A DNA stretch of 64,000 nt. Origin: Trichosporon coremiiforme. Taxonomy: Eukaryota; Basidiomycota; Tremellomycetes; Trichosporonales; Trichosporonaceae. This document shows, in pieces, positions 20,483 to 28,857 of the stretch. A program made the translations under genes and the position numbers. Below the pieces are notes generated by a model, which saw only the letters and a program-made list of their open reading frames with translations, did not search any database and was not told the DNA's origin. Positions within the stretch are counted from its first letter, which is position 1. The number at the start of each line of letters is the position of its first letter. The DNA lies in NCBI GenBank assembly GCA_039545355.1, contig BCJJ01000027.1, forward strand, positions 525,648 through 589,647, written 5' to 3'.

Positions 20483-21528
20483 TTAGAGCTTGGCGTCACG
20501 CTTGTCCTGCTTGTGGGTGCGCACGTCGACAGTGTTCCACCAGGGGTAGTGTACGGGCGCGTCCGCCGCGAGCGTGCCGGTGAACTTGACGGGCCTCTTC
20601 TCAAGGAAGCTCGCGACGCCCTCTTTAATGTCGGGGGTGCCGTAGAGGTCGAAGATGAGCTTCGAGTCGAGGAGGTGCTGCGCCTCCGGACTGTCCGTGC
20701 CTCGGTACATCATCTCCTTCATGAGTGCGATGCTGACAGACGAGCAGTTGGCCGCAATTTCCTCTGCAATCTGGAGCGCGCGGGGGAGCACCTGCTGCGG
20801 CGTGTCGAGGAGCTCGGAGAAGAGGCCGTCGAACAGCTTGTCGCTGGCCGGGTAGACGGCGCCGGTCGTCACGAGGTGAAGCGCGCGAGACATGCCGATC
20901 AAACGGGGAAGGAAGAAGGACGAAGCAGCCTCCATCACCAGACCGCGGCGCGAGAAGACGAAGCCGACCTTGGCGTCCTTCCATGCGACACGGATCGTGG
21001 CCGGAAGCGTCATCGTGACGCCCACACCGACGGCGGCGCCATGCATCGCCGCGATCGTGGGCTTGGGGCAGCGATAGATTGCGAGGGCGACCTGGCCACC
21101 ACTGTATGTCAGCTACAAATGCCCTCGTCCAGCATCTCATCAAGACCGGCGCATTGATCAGCCGAAGAAGGTCCTGGCGGCCTTTCCCGCACATCTCGGG
21201 ATACTCACGTGTCACGGTGTCCATTGATGTCATCGTCGGAGCGCTGGAACGCGCCAGAGAGGTCGGCGCCGGCGCAGAAGATCTTGCCGTCGCCGGCCAG
21301 GACGATGGCCTTGACGCGGTCGTCGACGGCAAACGTGCCCCAGGTGCGCACGATGTCGGCGGCCATCTCGTATGTGAACGCATTGTGCTTGCCGGGGCGG
21401 TAGAGCTCGACGACCTGGATGGGGGTGACGCCTGGAGCGTTCTCGGGGTGGTTTTTGATACGGATGTGGCGCACGGGGAGCTCAGAGTAGGTCTTGGGGA
21501 CCGAAGGAGGGACGATGGGGGCGGACAT
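20483..21528 (-). CDS. Enoyl-CoA hydratase/isomerase family, peroxisomal
   Basis: Two exons, 21209-21528 and 20483-21101, separated by a 107-nt intron. About 312 residues. The crotonase fold is shown by FCAGADLSGAF (first oxyanion-hole block), AAMHGAAVGVGVTMTLPATIRVA (second block), the FVFSRRGLVMEAASSFFLPRLIG helix and LFDGLFSELLD. The protein ends in Ala-Lys-Leu, a canonical type 1 peroxisomal targeting signal, so it most likely acts in peroxisomal fatty-acid beta-oxidation or a delta3-delta2 isomerisation. An Arg stands where the catalytic Glu of hydratases is often found (SRRG), so isomerase or another crotonase activity is possible. Confidence 0.88.
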
Positions 21529-22289
21529 GGTGCTTGGTGGAAGAGAGAGAAGGATGGAGGACTTGGAGGTGGGCTGGACGACATGGTGGAGGACGGTGGT
21601 GGAGGTTGATATAGTATATCTGGGTTTCGGCCTTGTCCGCTGGCGAACCGGCAACTTGCTCACCGGGCGCAGCCGTGGGAGACTGGGCTGATTAGATTGC
21701 TCTGAGCAATGTCATTAGCGGGACCAAAATCTGATTAGATCCGGGCCACCTCCGTATTCGGCATGGACGGCGGAGACTCGGTGTCTCCCCCGGCCGTAAC
21801 AGCAAGGAACGCGAGCATGATCGCGATCGCTGACAGACGGGCCGCCGAGGGATGTACCCAACTTCCATTGCCTGGGGTACGACTGTCGTCTCCTGGTGTT
21901 GTCATGAACGTCAGTGGGGCGCCGGCGCCTCACTCGCAGATGATGGCGCTCAGCCCCGCCCCCGCATTCCTTACCCCAGCGGATGCACTCCTAGACCTGT
22001 TGGGCTCAAGCTAACTGGAGCGCGCGGTCCATGTGGAATACACCACCCACACCACCAACTGGCGTCATCTGGACGGTGGATGCTGATGTGAGCCTCCGTG
22101 TGGTCAGCAAGTGCGGAAGCTGGTGATTCCCGATCGGCCTCGGCAGCTCCGGTTCCTGAAGATGCCGAGCGAATGTCTCCACCGAGGACCAGCTGGGTCC
22201 GTCGGTGTGTTTTCACCTTTCATCCATCTCTCCCTCTTCCCATCCCCCTCTCATCCCACTCCACCCCGCAGCACCTGCTTGCGTACGCC
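21529..22289. promoter_or_regulatory. Divergent promoter region, hydratase / hydrolase
   Basis: About 760 bases between divergent genes. The decamer CTGATTAGAT occurs near 21687 and again near 21730. A CT-rich leader precedes the start at 22290. No gene supported. Confidence 0.35.
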
Positions 22290-23818
22290 ATGTCGCAGGT
22301 CCGCGCCGACTACCGCAGCGTGCGCGTGCCCCAGAAGCCGTCGATCTTCCAGCATCGCGGCGACATCGCCTCCTACCCTGCGCCGAAGGAGGGTGTGTGG
22401 CCCAAGGTCCTCGTCCCTTATCGCCCTTTGCTGGGACTTCTACCCCCTCCAGAGGACAAGGCGCGCCCAGAGCCGAAGCGCGAGCCTCTGCCGCCTCCTC
22501 CCGAGGGATGGGTGAGGACGCACCACGCCGCGCCCGCAGCGTATCCCCGGCTGTATCGCGAGGGACACGGCAACCTCGGCCACGACTCGCAGCCTTGGGG
22601 CACTATTCCAGAGGAGGAGAGCAAGGAGCAGCGCGCAGCTAGGCTTAATGAATGGTGCAGCACCCTCGTCCGGGGACGGTACGACTCGCATGCGTGGAGT
22701 CTCGAGGACGCTAAGTCTGCCGCTCCGCCGAAACAGTGGATTAGCGTCGAGCGCTGGGCGCGGGAGGAGCCTGTCGGCGGGTACACTCTGGTGTGCACGC
22801 ACGCGGGTGGATTGCAGAAGGAGGTAAGTCCCCATCTTTCGATCGAACGTCCACTGACGACTAGCACTGGCACACGATCATCCGCGAGATCATCGCGCGC
22901 GACCCCTCCACGTCGGCTCAGGCCTTCGGCGGCGGCCCCCTCGGCCCTCACAACGTGCGCATAGACGAGGTCTGGATGATGGACGACCTGCACCACAACG
23001 AGAGCGTGTACCTCAGCGACGGCCGCCTAGGTCCACTGCAATCATGGGAGGACACGGGGCGCGACTTCCTCAACCTCGTCGCGCATGTCGTGACTTCTGC
23101 GCCGGCGTGCTCGGAGCGGAAATGGGACCTGCCCTGGTCCCCTCAGCCCGAGAGCCCACGTAAGGTCATCGGGCTCGGGCATTCCTTCGGTGGCGCGGCA
23201 ATCTGTCACGCGGCGCACGCGCGTCCAGAACTCTTCGCGGGTATCTGTCTCGTCGACCCAGTGCCTGTGCCGTGGTATCTCCCCCGCGAGCTCGGGTATG
23301 CTCAGCCCACCGTCGCGTTCCCCGTGACGCCCGTCGTGCTCAAGCGGCGGGACACCTGGCCCTCGCGCGCTGCCGCTCGCGAGCTCCTTGCCTCGAATCC
23401 CTTCTTCGCCGCCTTCGACCCAGAGCAGTTTGAGGTGTACCTCGCGCGCGCGCTCATACCCGTCGACGCCTCCAACCCCGATGGCAAAGTGACGTTAGCC
23501 ACGCCAATCTGGGCCGAAGCATGCACCTTCACGGAGCCCGAGGCCGGAGCCAGGGCATGGGACAAATTACCTAGCATCCCTGTCCCTGTGGGTTGGATCA
23601 TGGCCGGCAACTCGGCGACGACATACGGCGACAAGAGGAGCCAGCAGATGGTGCATCGTCCGCCAAGGGCTAGGAACGAGAGGTGGCTGAAGGCGGAGCA
23701 CCTCCTCGTGCAGGAGAAACCGAGGTGGGTTGCTGAGAGTCTGTGGAGATTCCTTGCGACGCTGGATGCGGGAGAGTGGGACGCGCCGAGTCCCGATATG
23801 AGGGACGCGAACTTGTAG
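22290..23818 (+). CDS. Alpha/beta hydrolase
   Basis: Two exons, 22290-22823 and 22865-23818, with a 41-nt intron. About 495 residues. The second half contains the nucleophile elbow GLGHSFGGAAICHAAHARPELF, followed by LVDPVPVPWYLP. HAGGLQKEHWH at the splice junction fits the early strand and oxyanion loop. The family commonly includes lipases, esterases and toxin-neutralising hydrolases; the substrate is not readable. The N-terminal 100 residues are an unusual Pro-rich extension. No signal peptide, so cytosolic or peripheral. Confidence 0.8.
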
Positions 23819-23944
23819 TGTTTTGTTTTTCGATCTTGACGTCGTGCATAGATACAGGTACAGTGATACAGTGATGCTAGACTTGGTTATGACTACGTTG
23901 GGCATGATCGGCTACAGAGAGTAGGTAGTGACTAGCGGCCGGGC

Positions 23945-24479
23945 GATCACAATAAGCCGCGGCGGATGTACCAAGCGCCGTTCGCTATTGTCAATGTAGC
24001 CACCTAGGTAACTCACTGCTTAGCACACCCAGCAGCTGCTCGCGTCTGTTCTGTATGCGCTCGAGATTCCTCTGTCGGCAGACCTCAATATCGTAACACC
24101 TGCGATAATACTTCTCCTGAGCGCGGGCCAGACGGTGTCGGTCGCGCGGATGGACAGGGTATCCGTGCCCTCCTGCTTCCATTCCTCCTCCTGTTCCACC
24201 CAATCCACCCCCCATACCCTGCAGCTGCCCCGGATAGTTGAGGTTGGGATGCAGGCCGGCGTGCGAGGGATACACCGCCTGCGAGGCGTAGCCGGCGTGT
24301 CCGTATGCACCACCGTAAGAAGAGCCGTAGCGTGTAGAATTAGAGTGGAGCGGTCGGATAGCTTTCCAATACCGATACTCGGCCCTCGATCTCTTCTCAG
24401 CGGCACTGTATTCGATGCGCAGCTCTTGGTCGTGCAGTTTGCGCAGAGTGCAGAGGTAGTAGCCTTGCGTGGAGTTCAT
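23945..24479 (-). CDS. Small helical hypothetical protein with Gly/Tyr-rich linker
   Basis: Starts MNSTQGYYLCTLRKLHDQEL at 24479. Two charged, aromatic-rich helical segments (YSAAEKRSRAEYRYWKAI and LARAQEKYYRRCYDIEVCRQ) flank a Gly/Tyr/His-rich middle. The plain frame stops at 23991. A 32-nt intron (GTGAGTTACC...GACAATAG) would instead add a short exon ending near 23945. First of a run of small minus-strand genes of similar character up to 28.9 kb. Function unknown. Confidence 0.5.
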
Positions 24480-24911
24480 GGCAATAAGTATGATCGTAAG
24501 ATCTGGGAGAGGATAGGGGCATGCTTATATCCCCTTATCGATGCTTGTTGCCACCCGCTGAACCTGGGATTGCTGGGCGCTCGTTGCCATAACAGTGAAT
24601 CTGCGTGGTGAGCGTGAACATGGAGGAACAGGGCGCGTAGGTTTGCAGATATGGTCCCGTCAGTGCATGTTTGTGCGCCTGCGTCCTTTGTCCCTACAAC
24701 GCCTGACACTGACGAGGCTTGTTACGCAGCAGCCTCCAGTCAGTGACGATGCATGCATAAAGCATGCTGAGATCAGCGCAGCGTGAACGTCAGCGGCGTG
24801 GCGGCGCCTTCCATTTCTGTGCATTTATCCTAATTTCCTGAACGACCGAACAATAACACTTCACTTTCTCATATAAACTTGGTCACGTGGTGTAATACCT
24901 GGACTGTCCAG
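24480..24911. other. Intergenic, no gene seen
   Basis: Contains the downstream end of the next minus-strand gene's transcript and the leader of the previous one. No supported ORF. Confidence 0.3.
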
Positions 24912-25706
24912 CTAGTAGCCAGTGTAAACCTCCGGGCTGAGCACGACGATGAAGCTCAGCGCGATCATGCCGTCCTCCATGACCGCGACGCGGATGAAGA
25001 CGACGACGAAGGGGATAGCGGCGAAAAAGCTCCGCAAGTCCTGCAGCATGCGCGCCTGGTAGACTGTGTCGTTCGGGTAGAGCACAATGTAGGCGGGCAT
25101 GCCATCCTCAATCTTCTCCCAGTAGAGGGGCACGTTGGCGTCAATGTGGCCGTTCGCGCGCGCGGCGTCTGGTGTCAGCGTGCTATTGGTCATCCAAGCT
25201 GCTGACGGGGCATGCGTAAGAGAGGTCTGCATGGCCAAGCACAGCAGTAGGAGAGAGACTCACAATACGCGACCTGGGCGTCCCACCAGCTAACGCTCTG
25301 AGTGGCAAACATTCCCCCGTTCCAGGGGGCCGCTCTGGAGGCATGCACCGGCACGAATGCAAACGCGGCGGAAGAGGGTCTGGACAGCCTGGATGCGCGC
25401 AGCGAAGTGCTCGACCTGCCCCGGCGTGTCAAGGGGCGCCTCACAGTCCCTGTCGATGGTCTCCCAGACTGCATAATCCGAATCCGCGGGAGTCAGACGG
25501 AAGACACGGACGCCTCTCTCGTCCACCGTCAGCGTTGGTCGAGGAGCGGGGGGAGTCATCCAGTACGGGGCTTGGAAAAGGGGAACGGTGACCGGTTCGG
25601 GGATCATGGAGGTGGTAGCGGTGCTGTTTGGGGTGTTGCCAGCCGTTTCGGGGATGCCGTCGTGCGCGTTGGTAGTGGCGCCGTTCGTGGTGTTGTTCGC
25701 GTGCAT
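24912..25706 (-). CDS. Hypothetical protein, reading frame unresolved
   Basis: Starts MHANNTTNGATTNAHDGIPE. A first coding segment runs to about 25340 (RPTLTVDERGVRVFRL...GQVEHFAARIQAVQTLF). A second segment, WWDAQVAYS, splices cleanly over a 60-70-nt intron to WMTNSTLTPDAARANGHIDA and ends PEVYTGY at 24912. The C-terminus has a hydrophobic run (FAAIPFVVVFIRVAV...IALSFIVVL) that could be one or two membrane helices. The first and second segments lie in different frames and I found no consensus intron to join them near 25340, so either an unusual intron or a frameshift is present. Family unknown. Confidence 0.4.
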
Positions 25707-26210
25707 GACGGTCTGCTGTCAATACGAGTCTATGCTGAACTGTAGGTAACCTACATTGATATTTGCTGAAGTTGGATGATGGGAGTTGTTATGTTCGAAG
25801 ACGCAAGGAGGAAATGTGACCAGCAGGCCACGATGTAGCGGACACATTGATGAGCAGACACGCTAATGCCGTGCGGTTTGGACGGATGGACTACGACGTG
25901 CGAGTGCGGTGCTGTGCTGGAAGTGGTGTGGAACGGTGCAAAGCCACATGGACACTACCCAGACGTAAGCTGACGGGCTACTTGCTGGACGTGCCCAAGG
26001 AGGGTCAGGCTGTACAGCAGCGGGCCTCAGACAGCTTGCACCTATCAGCATTCGCCCCGTCAATGCACATGTGTCTGCAGCCGGATTTTGAATTATGTTA
26101 CATAAAGAATAGTATTCACAGGAAGGGTCCTCGGCCTGTGGAGCCGGAAGTCGGGAGAGTCTACGGACAATCAGTTCCCACCCTGTACCGATATGACTCA
26201 CGTAGAGCTA
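25707..26210. other. Intergenic, no gene seen
   Basis: Open frames on both strands lack protein character and start at non-ATG codons. No further signal recognised. Confidence 0.3.
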
Positions 26211-26495
26211 CTACTGCGGAGTGACCTCGAACTCAAGTACAGCGCGGACGCACGTTGTGAACTCGCACGACTGTGCCTCGCGCTGGCGCTTGTAGTCGCG
26301 GTTCAGCGCCGCTAGCTTGAAGAGGTACTCGCTCTCGTTGCGGCTGTGCCTGCTAATGTGGACGAGAAGCAGATGGCGCTCCTCGTCAAGACGCTTCATG
26401 GTCTTGACATGGAGCGCCACAAGCTCGTCCACAACAGCCTGCTTGTGGGGGTTGGTTGGCATCGGAAGGTGGGTCGGGGACAGAGAAGTAGACAT
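26211..26495 (-). CDS. Small helical hypothetical protein, 94 residues
   Basis: ATG at 26495, stop at 26211. After a Ser/Pro-rich start, residues 20-90 form amphipathic helices (QAVVDELVALHVKTMKRLDE, NESEYLFKLAALNRDYKRQR). The pattern of Leu/Tyr/Arg in heptads matches the neighbouring small genes at 27141-27464 and 28331-28857, suggesting one rapidly diverging family. No motif recognised. Confidence 0.5.
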   Translation of the reverse strand: MSTSLSPTHLPMPTNPHKQAVVDELVALHVKTMKRLDEERHLLLVHISRHSRNESEYLFKLAALNRDYKRQREAQSCEFTTCVRAVLEFEVTPQ

Positions 26496-27140
26496 GGTGG
26501 GGTTGTGAATGGAGAGAGGGGGTTGAAGGCGAAGTGAGGAGTACAAGAATTGACAGGAAGTTTAGCTCTTCAGCAGCGACGTGGTCTCCATGTCACACTG
26601 CAGCACATACCGACGTGTGTCCACACTCGGCAGGCTCGGTCGCTCGGCGATCCCGGGGGAGCTGTGTCGAGGTGTGCCGAGTCTCACCTTGGGATCAACG
26701 TCCTCGCCTCGTCGCACTTCTCGCAGTGGAAGTGTAGCCGGACACTTGGAGGCTGCGGAGTTTGGTTTTTGACGACACTGCTGAGAGGGGAGGGCCCCTC
26801 GGGCACGAGGAGAACCACAATGCGGAGCAGCCCATGTTTGTGCGACCTTCGTTAGGTATCCCATTGTGAGATGCAGACCTCACCATAAATGCATAGATCT
26901 AAGCTCAGATCGAGACGAAAAGATGCATGCCTCGTCGAGAACGCGTGGCCGGATTATGATGATTTCTGGCCTTTGTATGGCGCACAGACCTCATGTAATC
27001 TGGTGGCCCTCCAGATGAGGCGTCAGTGGCCTTGGCGTTGTGGATGCTTAATCGACTGAGGGCTACTCTCGGGGAGAGGGTACTGAGCATAACACTATGA
27101 CATGGCTATCTCTTGAGATCGTGCTTGGTCATGCTTGTTG
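26496..27140. other. Intergenic, no gene seen
   Basis: About 645 bases without a convincing coding segment; short open frames only. Confidence 0.3.
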
Positions 27141-27464
27141 TCACTCGAGCTGCGCGTTGCGAATGATGTCGAAGATCTCATGCGTGAGCGCTAGACGGTT
27201 GGCGTGACACCTGCGAAGCTTTTCTTCTGCCTGCTTGCGGTCACCGACGATAATTTTCCACATGTTGGGGGCGTTGTACACGTTAAAAAGCTTTTCCAAG
27301 CAACGCATGTAGTCCGTTTTGGCTGCGTACATGCGCTTCAAGATGCTGACGATAATGCTACTGTAGATGTTCAGACTTTCAATGACAGCCTTGCGTTGCG
27401 CCTGCTGCACTAGTTGACGAGACTTGCGATTGGTCTTCGAAGGTGACGACAACTTTTTGACCAT
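27141..27464 (-). CDS. Small basic helical hypothetical protein, 107 residues
   Basis: ATG at 27464, stop TGA at 27141. A basic start (MVKKLSSPSKTNRKSRQ) precedes long helices with Tyr/Leu/Arg spacing (YSSIIVSILKRMYAAKTDYM, RKQAEEKLRRCHANRLALTH). A 17-bp tandem repeat lies in its 5' leader at 27517-27570. Resembles the neighbouring small proteins in style. Function unknown. Confidence 0.5.
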   Translation of the reverse strand: MVKKLSSPSKTNRKSRQLVQQAQRKAVIESLNIYSSIIVSILKRMYAAKTDYMRCLEKLFNVYNAPNMWKIIVGDRKQAEEKLRRCHANRLALTHEIFDIIRNAQLE

Positions 27465-27516
27465 TGTGAATCTTGGCGTTGGAAGAATGAGAGTGAAGGA
27501 TAGCGAGATACTGTAC

Positions 27517-27570
27517 GTTGAATGTAGACAGTTGTTGAATGTAGACAGTTGTTGAATGTAGACAGTTGTT
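27517..27570. repeat. 17-bp tandem repeat, three copies
   Basis: GAATGTAGACAGTTGTT repeats with starts at 27520, 27537 and 27554, directly upstream of the small minus-strand gene, probably within its leader or core promoter. Confidence 0.8.
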
Positions 27571-28330
27571 ATGGTTGGGAAAACAACGACAACGCCAGCG
27601 CCCGTTTTTGAAGGAGAAGATGGTGGGGGGTCCGGTGATGGGCCAAAGGGATGGGGGGCCGCTGTTGTTGATGGCACCCCCAGCTCTTGTAGACGCGAGT
27701 GATGCAACAACGACGCGTGTCAGGAGTACCCCCGGCACATTTTATTATAATGCACCCTCTGCATTGTGCTCCGTTCTGAACACTCACCTTCGGCGTACGA
27801 TCCAGCCTAATGGGCTCCCTAGTGCAATGAGCGCGAGCAAAGCCCCGCATGCGCGTGCCTAAACAGGCTCGTGGCATGCTTATGGCCAGAGACTACATTA
27901 TGGGAGTCCATCTTGCAACGTCGAGACCCGGCACTGGCAGGATCAGGCAGGTGGTCGAATCGCATCGTAATACCAGTTGAGCAACGTATTGCAGCGGTAT
28001 TAGAACGCGCGGTGCCTCCCATAGGAATTGTCCAGAATATCACATAATTTCACTACTTTTATTTGACTGTCACATAATTTCATTACAAACCAGGTCATCC
28101 TGGTCGTCGGGGTCCGTATTTGCTTGTTGTTATTCATGCTGCCATACTGTCATACTGTCATTTGTTTCGTGTTTGATCTCAGTCGCTCTGCCCTTCTTCG
28201 TCGCCCTGCTCGCCCGCAAGCTCTCCATCATCAGCGTAGTCCCCTATCCATGCGTCATTGTCGGGGATTGCGAGGGGGGAGCCAATTCATCCCATGCGTG
28301 CACCAGGTCCGTGCCGTTCACAGGTGTGGC
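27571..28330. other. Intergenic, no gene seen
   Basis: 760 bases. AT-rich patch near 28030-28090 with a repeated CACATAATTTCA word. No supported gene. Confidence 0.3.
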
Positions 28331-28857
28331 CTACTGTAGCACCGCCTGCCAGGGATTCTTCTGAGACGCAAGAATGTACACAGCATGTGCGAAGTAGCGC
28401 TCGCCAGCCTCGACGTATTCTTCCTTAGCGCACTCTCCGAGAATGTACTCCGCCTCCAAGTAAATTTTGAAAATGTTGGTGAATCGGGCGGCGTTTCGAG
28501 TCCTCATTCCGTGGAGTGCATGAAGTCGAGTCTCTTCGAGAGCATCCACGATGCCAGGAGTGGCTCCTCGCTTCTCGAACATGACGACGCAGAATCATCC
28601 GAGAGATCGTTAAGCACGTCATTCTCTGTCTCGAGCTGCACATTCAGTCGTGCCAGTGCCGTTTGCAGAGCAATAAGGAGGGCGGGTGGAGTGAAGTATG
28701 GAAGCTCGGGGTGCTCGGGGTGCTCGGCGGCGGTGGTGGCAGGGGTGGCGGCGCACCTGTTGTCGAAACTAGAGAAATCCTGGCTGGTCAGTCGCACGTC
28801 GTGGCGCTACAACTGTGAGGCGTACTTCGGGAGGAGTAGTTGAGGGAGACATAGTGG
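28331..28857 (-). CDS. Small helical hypothetical protein, probable frame break
   Basis: An ATG near 28849 (MSPSTTPPE) splices across a 45-nt intron (GTACGC...CTGACCAGCCAG) to DFSSFDNRCAATPATTAAEH and helices PALLIALQTALARLNVQLET. That frame stops soon after. The next frame continues with a much more protein-like stretch (FEKRGATPGIVDALEETRLH, then TNIFKIYLEAEYILGECAKE) to the stop at 28331. The two halves look like one protein of the neighbouring small-helical family, with either a frameshift or an unrecognised intron near 28582. It is also the first substantial ORF downstream of the mini-intron array on the same strand. Confidence 0.4.
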
